A stretch of DNA of 10,926 nucleotides from Methylotenera sp. (GCA_013816325.1 JACDEP010000037.1:4161-15086), one strand, 5' to 3'; counted from the first letter of the stretch, positions 1 through 7,273 are shown. Numbers and translations are program-made. Notes: a model not told the origin generated them from the sequence alone.

Positions 1-73
1 TATAAAGAACTTATTGTATGATGTGTTTAGCTGGAGTAAATTTTATTAACTTTTAATTAACTTAGGGACTTCC

Positions 74-898
74 ATGAAAATTACATCAAAGCCAGTTTTG
101 CTGGCAGGCTTATTGGTTTCTGCCATTGGGCTTTCGCCCAAGGCCAATGCGGCTGATGAGGCTGTTGCAGCACCTGTTGTTGCTACGGCTGAGCCTGCTT
201 CTCCACATTCTTTTACAACGAACATCGGTTTTTTTAGTGACTATACATTCCGCGGCATATCGTACACAAAAGAACGTGGTGCAGTTCAGGGTGGTTTTGA
301 CTATGCACACAGTAATGGACTTTATGCAGGCGTTTGGGCTAGTAACGTACACAAAGATGCCTTATATGGTAATACTGTAGAACTAGATCTTTATGGTGGT
401 TACCTGCATCAATTTACACCAGACGTAAACGTGAATGTGGGCTTTTTACAGTTCTTTTATCCAGATAATGATAAGCCAGGTGGCGTTGGCGACTCACCTA
501 ATACGACTGAACTTAATGCAGCGGTAACTTATAAATTCCTAACCTTAAAACATTCTTATGCAATATCTAACTTTTTTGGCATTAACAATGCCGCAGGTGG
601 CAATGGTAATTCCCGCGGTTCTGGTTATACGGAATTAAATGTCAATTACAAGCTACCAGTGGCTGACCTTAATTTAGCTTTACATGTGGGCCATCAAACT
701 GTACATAACTATTCAATTGCAAATTACACTGATTGGTTAGTCGGCGTAAACAAAGACTTTTCAATTGCCGGTAGCAAAGGATGGAATGCCGGCTTGAACT
801 ACACTACAACCAATGCTGATGATAGTTGGTATGTTGATGCAAGTGGTTGGAAAACAGGTGACGACCGTGTGATTGGATACATCAAACGCACGTTCTAA
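74..898 (+). CDS. TorF-family putative outer-membrane porin (Gcw_chp type)
   Basis: The 274-residue product begins with a Sec signal peptide: a Lys near the start, a hydrophobic core at about residues 8-20 and an ANA|ADE cleavage site after residue 26. After an Ala/Pro-rich linker, the mature part alternates polar and aromatic residues in short strands (FTTNIGFFSDYTFRGIS at about 47-63, then repeated YxGxW/YxxL strands) and ends in a terminal Phe, as outer-membrane beta-barrels do. The SDYxFRGIS opening and the overall length match the TorF / TIGR02001 family, which is known only as predicted porins; the substrate is unknown. The start is supported by AGGGA at 64-68, about 5 bases before the ATG. 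It is a single-gene unit closed by the terminator at 931-960 and is convergent with the PAS gene. Family assignment is by recall of the pattern; the outer-membrane location is quite secure, the transport role is inference. Confidence 0.85.
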   Translation: MKITSKPVLLAGLLVSAIGLSPKANAADEAVAAPVVATAEPASPHSFTTNIGFFSDYTFRGISYTKERGAVQGGFDYAHSNGLYAGVWASNVHKDALYGNTVELDLYGGYLHQFTPDVNVNVGFLQFFYPDNDKPGGVGDSPNTTELNAAVTYKFLTLKHSYAISNFFGINNAAGGNGNSRGSGYTELNVNYKLPVADLNLALHVGHQTVHNYSIANYTDWLVGVNKDFSIAGSKGWNAGLNYTTTNADDSWYVDASGWKTGDDRVIGYIKRTF

Positions 899-930
899 TT
901 TTGTTTATCGTTGTGGAGAATTGTTAAAGA

Positions 931-960
931 AATAGGACGCTTCACGCGTCCTATTTTTAT
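931..960 (+). terminator. Rho-independent terminator after the TorF-like gene
   Basis: A perfect 10 bp stem (931-940 AATAGGACGC pairing with 946-955) closes a 5-base loop and is followed by TTTTTAT counted from the end of the stem. It lies 33 bases after the stop codon. The reverse strand has TTTCTTT after the same stem, so it may also stop transcription from the convergent PAS gene, more weakly. Confidence 0.9.
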
Positions 961-982
961 AGTGTCAGATGTTTAATATAAT

Positions 983-2365
983 TTAAATATCGGTATTTAT
1001 TTGGTGCTTATAAAGAGAGGTAACGTTGTAACGCTGATCAGGAATTTCAGTAATAAATCCTTCTAGCGCTAACAGTTCACCTGTACTAGAGAATATTCCG
1101 CGGCCATGTTCCTGGACTAATTTAGTTTCACCTTTGCGAGTGACAATTCGGTAGATGAGCTTAAATTCTTCACCGTTACTGATTTGTAGTTTTACTGACT
1201 CCCAAACAGCTGCCCTGTCATCAGGGTGAATGATTAAATTATAGGTTAGGTTCGGGTCGTTAATCAAATCCAAAGGGTCATAGCCTGTTACATCAATACA
1301 ACCATCACTTACAAACTCAAAGGTCCAAGAACGGTCATTTCTGCCCCGATATACCATGCCCGAAATATTGCTTAACAGTGAATTTAATGCACGTCGGTTG
1401 GCAAATTGACTCGCTTCGGCGTCTTTGGTGCGCTGAATGTCTGTCATCGTACCAATAACGCTGGTACGCTCTCCAGTAGCAGTTGAAGTTGTTTTTGCGC
1501 GCATGATGATCCAGTTAGAATCTCCTCGGACGGATATTAGGCGCGCCTCAATCGTGCAATGTGTTCTTTTGCCTTGCGTTAGTGAATTTAACCTAGCGTC
1601 TAACATGGGTTTGTCTTCTGGATGAAAAAAGTCTATGACTGGTTTATTTAAGCAATCCTTAACTCTATATTCGAGCATATTTTCCCATGAGGGATTAAGA
1701 AAAATAATTTTGCCTTCCGCATCTAGCTGAAAGACGATTTCTTCAAGCCTATCAATGATAGAGTGATAATTGAACTGTGTTTCGAAGTCGTTACTTAAAG
1801 GAGATATTGTAGAGATCGGTGTGAATTGAAACAGCAGCAGATTATTTTGGTCGTCTTCTTGCATACGGGTAAGGCTGGCATTACACGGCAGGGTTGAACC
1901 GTCCGCACATAGTAAGCGAATCTTGGTTGGGTCTATTTTAGTTTTTCCCATATTTGCTTCTGCGATAAGTTCCGCCAAGTCTAGATGATCGGCAGGATGA
2001 ATCAAATTGGTGAAAGGCATGCCTACAATTTGATCGGACATTCCCGCCATGCCCAGGGTTTGAAGAAAAGGCGTATTGACGAATTTCACCATGTAACCAT
2101 CCAGCACGGCAGCAGGAGTGGAAAGTGCACTGGAAAATTCCCTGCCCCAAGCGCCTTCCTGGGGATGCGCTTTGCGTGAACGCCCTGGTCTTGAGAAATA
2201 TAGTGGTTGAATCAGCGTTAAAACAGCCGCAGAAAAAATAGCGACAGCGGTTGCAACCAGCATCACTACATGTAACAAAAAAGGGCCTTGAATGCTATAC
2301 CATGAACCTAGAATCAGTAAGAAAATAACACTGATGATTAGCGTTGAAAATATGAATACAGCCAT
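983..2365 (-). CDS. membrane-anchored triple-PAS sensor protein without output domain
   Basis: The 460-residue product has two N-terminal membrane helices (about residues 3-22 and 28-52) with almost no loop between them, then three cytoplasmic PAS domains. These lie at about 76-185 (FVNTPF, HPADHLDL), 198-318 (IIFLNPSW, FHPEDKPM, ending IGTMTDIQRTKDAE) and 325-445 (VTGYDPLDLI, IHPDDRAAVW, ending LEGFITEIPDQR). The HPxD motifs and the PAC-like strand before the TDI/TEI ends are typical. No histidine-kinase, GGDEF, EAL, HTH or chemotaxis domain follows; only about 15 residues remain after the last PAS. The stop is real: the TorF terminator lies just beyond. It is divergent from the NarX-type kinase, with 53 bp between starts, so shared control and a role as accessory sensor are plausible but inferred. 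Ligand is unknown; no heme or flavin signature is evident to me. The ribosome-binding site before the ATG is weak (AAGAG). Confidence 0.85.
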   Translation of the reverse strand: MAVFIFSTLIISVIFLLILGSWYSIQGPFLLHVVMLVATAVAIFSAAVLTLIQPLYFSRPGRSRKAHPQEGAWGREFSSALSTPAAVLDGYMVKFVNTPFLQTLGMAGMSDQIVGMPFTNLIHPADHLDLAELIAEANMGKTKIDPTKIRLLCADGSTLPCNASLTRMQEDDQNNLLLFQFTPISTISPLSNDFETQFNYHSIIDRLEEIVFQLDAEGKIIFLNPSWENMLEYRVKDCLNKPVIDFFHPEDKPMLDARLNSLTQGKRTHCTIEARLISVRGDSNWIIMRAKTTSTATGERTSVIGTMTDIQRTKDAEASQFANRRALNSLLSNISGMVYRGRNDRSWTFEFVSDGCIDVTGYDPLDLINDPNLTYNLIIHPDDRAAVWESVKLQISNGEEFKLIYRIVTRKGETKLVQEHGRGIFSSTGELLALEGFITEIPDQRYNVTSLYKHQINTDI

Positions 2366-2418
2366 ATGCTTAACTCTTAATTTGACGATAATAGAGTATA
2401 AAAAGAACTTGAGAAAAT
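2366..2418. promoter_or_regulatory. divergent promoter region between PAS gene and NarX-type kinase
   Basis: This 53 bp gap separates two divergent starts, so it must hold the promoters of one or both unless they lie inside the genes. It is very A/T-rich, with TTGACG (2382-2387), GATAAT (2387-2392) and TATAAA (2397-2402), but I could not pair a good -35 with a good -10 at 16-18 bp spacing on either strand. I saw no NarL-type inverted heptamers. The location is supported; the exact sites are not. Confidence 0.35.
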
Positions 2419-4248
2419 ATGCAGAATATTTTGAATTTTCCTAAGATATTAATCGCTTTTATTAAAAAGCACAGGCTTTATGCTAATTTGCATTCGCTAG
2501 TCGTTTCCATGGTGCTATCTGTCATATTAATGCAGGCAGGTTCGCTATTCCTATTTGACTATATCCCGGATCATCTTTCCGTTATACATAACGCGTATCA
2601 GGACCAATCGGTTTGGAAGAGTGAGCTTTATAAGCTTGATAATAACTTTAACGATAAGGATGCAATCTTTGATCGATTGAATAAAAGTCAGAACGATTTT
2701 GATGGGCCGATTTACTCTTGGGCGAAGAATCAAAAAGATACAGAGTTAATGAAGGCGTATGTCGACTTGAAAGCTGCCCATCAAATATTTGCGGATGCTA
2801 GCTTGCAGACTAGTTCTAAAGAAAGGATGCTGGAAAAAGGTAACAATGTCGTTAAAACTTACGACAATTTTGTTTCTGCTGCAGAAGATGATGTGATTAT
2901 TAAGCAGTCACTGATATCTTTGATCCAGCTTGTTTGCTTGTTTTTAGTGTTTTGTATCGCTGCTAGCATTATGTTGACGTCATGGAGCATATTGATTAAC
3001 CGGCTTGGTAAAATCATAGCGGGCTTACCTGACGATATCGTCATCGCCAATATCAACAATCAATATGATGATGAGTTCGAAGTATTAGAAAAGCTCACTG
3101 CTGAGTTGTCAGTTAGGTTGCAGGCGATACAAGTTGAAACAGAATGGATTAATAAAACCAGTACCGAAAAAGTGCGGAAGATGATTCTTTCACAAGATTT
3201 TCTATTTAAACTGGCTAAATTGATCGGCAGTTCTGGACTGAGTGAACTGACGATTAAAAAAACGCTTTATTCGCTTGAGCGTTCGTTAGGCGTAACGAAT
3301 GTAGCGCTGGCTTTTAGTGAGAATGGGTCAAGAATTTCTGCGCAGCGTGCATTATTTTCCAGTTATTGGCCATTGTCTTTTGAAGAGGGTATGTTTGATG
3401 AAACCACCAATCCACTGACGGTGAGCCATACTACCAAACTGATCAAAGGGAAATGCGTGCAGTGCGTTACCGTTCCTTTAGCAAGCCCTAACGGCTGGTT
3501 GGGTATTTTGATATTAGAAACTGAAGCCAATCATTATTTTGATGATACTGAATTACAGCTATTCGAAGTGACCGGGCAAATGCTCGCACTTTCAATGGGT
3601 TTCCAGGCGAGAGAGCAGGAGAGCCGCAGAGTTGCTTTATTGGAAGAGAGAGCGGTGATAGCGAGAGAGTTGCATGACTCCCTAGCTCAGTCACTTTCTT
3701 ATATGAAATTCCAGCTTGCCCGTTTACAGACCAATTTCGGCAATCATTTGATCGAGTCTGGCGCTGATACAATTGTGAATGATATGCGTGAAGGGTTGGA
3801 TAACGCTTATCGTGAATTAAGGGAGCTACTCACTACATTCAGGGTGCAGATGGATGTGCGCGGGCTTGACCATGTACTTGAAGAGGCGATTGAGGAGTTT
3901 TCGCAGCGATCTAGCCTGAATATTACGCTAGATAATAGATTGCAGGAATGCCGTCTTAGTGTGAATGAGGAGTTTCATCTATTACATGTGGTGCGAGAGG
4001 CGCTTTCAAATATCGTGCGTCATTCCGGCGCTAAAAGAGTCACTATTGCATTGGTTTTGCAATCTTCTGGAGAGGTTATGGTAACGATTGATGATGATGG
4101 TAAAGGCTGTACGTTTGATGAGGCCAAGCCACATCATTATGGTTTAGCTATTATGACCGAACGTGCTTATTGTTTAGGTGGCACTATAGAAGTGTTACCA
4201 CGACGCCGTGGTGGTACACGCGTCAGATTGTTATTCCGTCCAAAATAA
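2419..4248 (+). CDS. NarX-type sensor histidine kinase (HisKA_3)
   Basis: The 609-residue product is a complete membrane sensor kinase. TM1 lies at about 25-48, a mostly helical periplasmic segment at 50-160 and TM2 at about 164-192. A HAMP-like stretch at 193-240 contains DDEFEVLEKL, and a GAF-like region covers about 258-393. The dimerisation/phosphoacceptor helix is of the HisKA_3 type, RAVIARELHDSLAQ with His419 as phospho-acceptor. The ATPase domain shows the N box (VVREALSNIVRHSG, Asn531), the G1 box DDDGKG (558-563) and the G2 region HYGLAIMTERA with a C-terminal GGTRVRLLF. Size and domain order match NarX/NarQ (566-598 residues in E. coli). The response regulator follows 54 bases downstream and is the obvious partner. 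I could not identify the nitrate-binding P-box in the periplasmic part, so nitrate as the signal is inference from the NarL-like partner. The start is ATG 2419 with only a weak upstream GAG. Confidence 0.88.
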   Translation: MQNILNFPKILIAFIKKHRLYANLHSLVVSMVLSVILMQAGSLFLFDYIPDHLSVIHNAYQDQSVWKSELYKLDNNFNDKDAIFDRLNKSQNDFDGPIYSWAKNQKDTELMKAYVDLKAAHQIFADASLQTSSKERMLEKGNNVVKTYDNFVSAAEDDVIIKQSLISLIQLVCLFLVFCIAASIMLTSWSILINRLGKIIAGLPDDIVIANINNQYDDEFEVLEKLTAELSVRLQAIQVETEWINKTSTEKVRKMILSQDFLFKLAKLIGSSGLSELTIKKTLYSLERSLGVTNVALAFSENGSRISAQRALFSSYWPLSFEEGMFDETTNPLTVSHTTKLIKGKCVQCVTVPLASPNGWLGILILETEANHYFDDTELQLFEVTGQMLALSMGFQAREQESRRVALLEERAVIARELHDSLAQSLSYMKFQLARLQTNFGNHLIESGADTIVNDMREGLDNAYRELRELLTTFRVQMDVRGLDHVLEEAIEEFSQRSSLNITLDNRLQECRLSVNEEFHLLHVVREALSNIVRHSGAKRVTIALVLQSSGEVMVTIDDDGKGCTFDEAKPHHYGLAIMTERAYCLGGTIEVLPRRRGGTRVRLLFRPK

Positions 4249-4302
4249 CCGCTAAGAAAACTGGCAAATATTAATGCTAATAAAGAAATATTGGAGAACG
4301 TC

Positions 4303-4944
4303 ATGCAAACACCTACTAGCGTATTGATTATTGACGACCACGCCTTGTTCCGTAGAGGTGTGCGACAAATGATTTCTGCGGATCCTGAGTTTTTGGTGAT
4401 TGGTGAAGCTGCATCAGGTACAGAGGGCATTGTTCTGGTTGAGCAGCTGAGGCCCGACTTGGTTTTGATTGACCTCAACATGAAGGGCATGGATGGTATC
4501 CAGACCCTTACTCACATTAAAGAAGCTAAGCTTGAGTCAAAATGTATTGTGCTTACCGTATCAGATGCCGAAGTTGATTTGCTGGAAGCGTTGCGTGCAG
4601 GCGCTGATGGGTATTTGCTTAAAGACATGGAACCTGAGGACCTGTGTGCGAACCTAAAAAAAGCTATGTCTGGTGTCACTGTGTTGCAGGAAAGCCTGAC
4701 AGAAATTCTCAAAAATGCGCTTATCCACCCTACGCTTAGTAGAAGTGAAGGGGAGATATCGCTGACAGAGCGTGAGAGAGAGATTCTTGAATGTCTGGCT
4801 CAAGGCCTTAACAACAAAACAATAGCCAGGGCTTTGGGTATCAGCGATACAACTGTCAAGGTACATATCAAACACCTGCTCAGCAAGTTGAAATTAACCA
4901 GCCGACTTGAAGCTGCAGTATGGGCTCACAAGAAGAGTAAATAA
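4303..4944 (+). CDS. NarL/NarP-type response regulator (REC + LuxR HTH)
   Basis: I chose ATG 4303 as start because GGAGA at 4293-4297 sits 5 bases before it; a longer frame begins with TTG at 4291 but would bury this ribosome-binding site. The 213-residue product has a receiver domain with the acidic pair Asp11-Asp12, the phospho-acceptor Asp57 (LVLID), Thr85 and Lys107. A linker follows, then a LuxR/GerE helix-turn-helix at about 153-210 (LTEREREILECLAQGL, then ISDTTVKVHIKHLLSKLKL). The end SRLEAAVWAHK is closely reminiscent of E. coli NarL (SRVEAAVWVHQ, recalled). Length is normal (NarL 216). It is co-oriented with the HisKA_3 kinase, 54 bases downstream of it, and probably in the same operon. 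Once phosphorylated it should bind DNA as a dimer and regulate nitrate or respiration genes; target genes are not visible here. The island begins right after its stop. Confidence 0.9.
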   Translation: MQTPTSVLIIDDHALFRRGVRQMISADPEFLVIGEAASGTEGIVLVEQLRPDLVLIDLNMKGMDGIQTLTHIKEAKLESKCIVLTVSDAEVDLLEALRAGADGYLLKDMEPEDLCANLKKAMSGVTVLQESLTEILKNALIHPTLSRSEGEISLTEREREILECLAQGLNNKTIARALGISDTTVKVHIKHLLSKLKLTSRLEAAVWAHKKSK

Positions 4945-4970
4945 GGCCTGGCGCAAACCACTCTTAAGTT

Positions 4971-5066
4971 ATGGCTACCGGAGAGATGAATGACATGAGT
5001 GAGAATACTACGGGCACGCAGATTGTTGGACAAAAACAGCCCGCTTTACCTCAGCATTTTTTGTAA
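4971..5066 (+). CDS. possible small ORF or truncated N-terminus (31 residues)
   Basis: An open frame from ATG 4971 to TAA 5064-5066 encodes 31 residues. Internal in-frame ATGs are at 4986 and 4995; the latter has GGAG at 4980-4983, about 11 bases upstream. The peptide is polar (MSENTTGTQIVGQKQP from the third ATG) and I do not recognise it. It could be the head of a gene cut short when the IS3 element and island arrived, or chance. It starts 27 bases after the response-regulator stop and could be in the same transcript. Confidence 0.2.
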   Translation: MATGEMNDMSENTTGTQIVGQKQPALPQHFL

Positions 5067-5091
5067 GCTCAGACTCCATTGATTATGTTAA

Positions 5092-5119
5092 CGCAACAAT
5101 AATGGCGCAACAATAATGG
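5092..5119 (+). repeat. exact 14 bp tandem duplication
   Basis: CGCAACAATAATGG occurs twice with no gap (5092-5105 and 5106-5119), nine bases before the apparent left end of the IS3 remnant. It may be a replication-slippage scar or a duplicated host segment at the junction; a normal IS3 target duplication is only 3-4 bp, so it is not that. Confidence 0.85.
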
Positions 5120-5160
5120 GATCGAAGTGAGCTAACCCTACTTCAACGGACACTTTTTAA

Positions 5161-5449
5161 AAGCCCGCCACACAGTTAGCGCTTGAGCTCGACATCAGGC
5201 GTAACCTGCTATACAAATGGGCAGAAACGCTAAGCGCCCATGGCGGTGATATTGAAGCTGCGTTTAGCGGCCCAGGCCACAACAAACTAGGCAAACCACA
5301 CAACCCACTTAAAGCCGAGAACACACGACTTAAACGTGAGCTTAAATGCATCACGAAGAGTATGACATATTAAAAAAGTCGAAGCGTATTTCACCAAGGT
5401 AGGGGAAGAAATCAAACCTACGAGCAAACCCATTAGCAAGCTCAAGTGA
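5161..5449 (+). pseudogene. IS3-family transposase OrfA remnant
   Basis: The frame from 5161 gives ELDIRRNLLYKWAETLSAHG, the helix-turn-helix part of IS3 OrfA, followed by the leucine-zipper-like ENTRLKRELK. A frameshift near 5350 moves to a frame reading HEEYDILKKS and another near 5382 to YFTKVGEE, which ends at TGA 5447-5449. EYDILKK followed by AYF-like residues is the hallmark OrfA end. The N-terminal 20-30 residues are missing, with a stop at 5158-5160. It is non-functional. The reading is from protein motifs and two disruptions are visible. Confidence 0.8.
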
Positions 5450-5621
5450 AGTACGCCTTTATTCAACAACAAAGCCGATGGGTGTGTTAACTTATGTCGT
5501 GTGCTACAAGTCTCGCATAGCGGCTATTACGCTTGTGCGAGCCGTAGACCTAGCAGTGTACACAAGCTAATCAGTTGTACTCACACAAATACGTGCTGTG
5601 CATACGCAATTCAGTCGTTAT
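5446..5621 (+). pseudogene. IS3-family transposase OrfB N-terminal remnant
   Basis: GTG 5446 overlaps the orfA stop by the usual GTGA and opens VKYAFIQQQSRWVC. A frameshift near 5486 leads to LCRVLQVSHSGYYACASRRP, the typical OrfB beginning. Another near 5580 leads to TQIRAVHTQFSRY, which stops matching at about 5621. Only some 60 of about 280-300 codons remain and the whole DDE catalytic core is absent. The break coincides with the start of the fic promoter region. Confidence 0.8.
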
Positions 5622-5638
5622 ACCATCATCAGTGATTT

Positions 5639-5770
5639 CCGAAAAATAGCCGCAAATTAAGAAAATTTGCCGCATATATAGATATGGCAGAGAATATTGA
5701 CCGCGCGGATATTTTTCGTATAATAGACACAAACACGGTTATTTTTCAGATTTCGCGGCATTTTTTTCGG
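5639..5770. repeat. phased operator-like repeat array around the fic promoter
   Basis: A motif like GCGGCTATTTTTCGG recurs five times. It lies on the minus strand at 5639-5653 and 5661-5673 (GCGGCAAATTTTC). On the plus strand it lies at 5705-5718 (GCGGATATTTTTCG), 5736-5749 (CGGTTATTTTTCAG) and 5755-5770 (GCGGCATTTTTTTCGG). The GCGGC cores of the two minus copies are 20 bp apart; the plus copies are 30 and 20 bp apart, that is whole helical turns. The segment 5649-5658/5664-5673 is also a 9-of-10 inverted repeat. One copy fills the spacer between -35 and -10 and two lie after the expected transcription start, as expected for repressor sites. The binding protein is unknown. Confidence 0.65.
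5697..5724 (+). promoter_or_regulatory. strong sigma70 promoter of the fic gene
   Basis: TTGACC at 5697-5702 and a perfect TATAAT at 5719-5724 are separated by 16 bp. Transcription would start near 5731, leaving a leader of about 48 bases to the GTG start. A copy of the repeat motif occupies the spacer, so the promoter is probably regulated. Confidence 0.8.
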
Positions 5771-5778
5771 GGGATGTA

Positions 5779-7263
5779 GTGGCTATAAAATCAGTGGGTT
5801 ATGCTAGATTAATAAATAAGTTCAACCTTGCTTGTATTTCACCAACACGTAAAGCAGTTATCGATACGTCTGTTAAGGGTAGAGTTGATTCAGAAGGTAT
5901 TTTGAAATTTGAACCGAAATACAGACCAGAAGATAATTTGTCTGATGATTTACAATTTGCCTTACGTTACGAGGGAGTTAACTTACAAGTGCTACATTTT
6001 CTATTTCAGGAAAATGTTAAAGAACAAATACAAAATTGGCTTAACCAACAATCAGAATCAAAATATGCAAGGCAAACAGCGTTTTTATATGAGTGGTTAA
6101 CAAATGACACGCTAGACTCAAATGTATCAGCAAAGGCTTCATATATACCTTTACTTGATGAAAAATTACAGTTTTCTATATCTGGTGGCAAGAAAAACCA
6201 AAAGTTTAGAGTCCTCAACAACTTACCTGGTAATCAGCAGTTTTGTCCTCTAGTCACAAAAACTTCATTTTTAAAAGAGATTGTTAAAAAAGACCTTAAA
6301 CTGCGTACGCAAGAAACTTTAGAAAAATACGACGCTGATTTACTACGGCGTGCAGCAGCCTACTTATACTTAAAGGAAACGCAATCATCCTTTGAAGTTG
6401 AACGTGAAAAACCAAGTCCAGATAGAGCACAAAGATTTGCAGATTTACTAAGGGAAACAGAAACAGGCACGCCGTTATCAGAAGACCGCTTTGTAGAATT
6501 ACAAAACGCGGTATTAGATCCCAGATTCCAAGATGTTGCATATCGTACCCAGCAAAACTGGATTGGCGACGATAAAGGTTACCTTAAGAAAATTAGCTTA
6601 GTGCCCGTACGCCCAGAAGACGTACGTGATCTTATGGGAGGGTTGGTTCAGCAAGCGGAAGACTTTCGTGAAAACAATCAAAGTATAGATGCTGTCATCA
6701 TGGCGGCATGTTTGGCGTTTGGCTTTGTATTTATTCACCCGTTCATGGATGGCAATGGTCGGTTACATCGCTATTTAATACATGAAATACTTTCTGCAGC
6801 TGACTTCACGCCAAAAGGCATTGTTCTACCAGTTTCAGCAGTGATTCTTGCAAACCTTGATGAATATGTGGAGGTGCTAGAGTTTTTCTCTAAACCATTA
6901 GTCGCAAGAACAGTTTATGATCCAGATGTACCACAGACCCCTGCCACAGGCAATGACGCAGTGTTTTTCAAATACTTCGATGCGACTGAGCAAGCATCAT
7001 TCCTATATAAATCACTTGAAAATACCGTAGAAAATGGTCTCCAAAACGAAATCGCATTCTTAATTGGCTTTGATAAAGCAAGAAGCCAACTTAATGCTCT
7101 ATTTGATTGGCCACCACATTCATTAGATCTATTTGTTAGAGTGGTACATCAAAATAACTACTTACTATCTAAATCAAAAAAACAATCTCACTTTGAATGG
7201 TTAAGCGACGAAGAAGTAATTAAGTTTCAAAGCATAATAAATAAGGCATTTTATTTACCATAA
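5779..7263 (+). CDS. Fic-domain protein (probable AMP-transferase)
   Basis: The 494-residue product carries the complete Fic signature HPFMDGNGRLHR at 320-331, with catalytic His320, the Asp324 metal position, and the GNGR loop for nucleotide phosphate. Fic enzymes usually transfer AMP from ATP to Ser/Thr/Tyr of target proteins. A likely autoinhibitory helix lies upstream at 204-209, SFEVER. It keeps the Ser and Glu208 of the [S/T]xxxE[G/N] motif but has Arg209 where Gly/Asn is usual. The long N-terminal part (1-180) and the C-terminal part after about 380 resemble the approx. 500-residue Fic proteins; no signal peptide or membrane helix is seen. Start is GTG 5779 after a G-rich ribosome-binding site at 5769-5773; ATG 5774 is followed at once by TAG. 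The gene has its own strong promoter, no visible antitoxin partner, and is the only intact gene in a decayed island, pointing to selection or recent arrival. Target and role (toxin, defence, regulation) cannot be read from sequence. Confidence 0.9.
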   Translation: MAIKSVGYARLINKFNLACISPTRKAVIDTSVKGRVDSEGILKFEPKYRPEDNLSDDLQFALRYEGVNLQVLHFLFQENVKEQIQNWLNQQSESKYARQTAFLYEWLTNDTLDSNVSAKASYIPLLDEKLQFSISGGKKNQKFRVLNNLPGNQQFCPLVTKTSFLKEIVKKDLKLRTQETLEKYDADLLRRAAAYLYLKETQSSFEVEREKPSPDRAQRFADLLRETETGTPLSEDRFVELQNAVLDPRFQDVAYRTQQNWIGDDKGYLKKISLVPVRPEDVRDLMGGLVQQAEDFRENNQSIDAVIMAACLAFGFVFIHPFMDGNGRLHRYLIHEILSAADFTPKGIVLPVSAVILANLDEYVEVLEFFSKPLVARTVYDPDVPQTPATGNDAVFFKYFDATEQASFLYKSLENTVENGLQNEIAFLIGFDKARSQLNALFDWPPHSLDLFVRVVHQNNYLLSKSKKQSHFEWLSDEEVIKFQSIINKAFYLP

Positions 7264-7273
7264 ATCCATTTGA

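Larger units (their letters stand above)
5128..5621 (+). mobile_element. IS3-family insertion sequence remnant
   Basis: Degraded orfA and orfB of an IS3-family element (IS51/IS150-like judging by protein motifs) sit in the normal order. The likely left terminal repeat is TGAGCTAACCCTACTTCAAC from 5128. The start of orfA is deleted just inside that end, and the right end is lost: recognisable orfB stops near 5621 and the sequence then changes abruptly to the fic control region. About 0.5 kb of an element that is normally about 1.2-1.5 kb is left, so it cannot move itself. Confidence 0.8.

Noticed and set aside
1..73. Promoter for the TorF-like gene
   Set aside because: The A/T-rich leader offers several weak boxes (TTATTG, TAAATT) but none at acceptable spacing; no site can be supported.
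2366..2418. NarL heptamer sites in the divergent gap
   Set aside because: The nearest match (TACTCTA on the minus strand) breaks the TACYYMT consensus and has no inverted partner.
3488..3772. 94-codon minus-strand open frame inside the kinase gene
   Set aside because: It lies opposite the conserved GAF/HisKA coding region, has no ribosome-binding site or recognisable motif, and is a shadow of the coding frame.
4291..4302. Longer start (TTG 4291) for the response regulator
   Set aside because: The GGAGA ribosome-binding site lies inside this extension and is ideally spaced for ATG 4303; receiver domains normally begin close to the chosen start.
5157..5354. Minus-strand frame in the IS3 remnant
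   Set aside because: The plus strand gives clear OrfA motifs (RRNLLYKW, ENTRLKRELK); the minus frame is its shadow.
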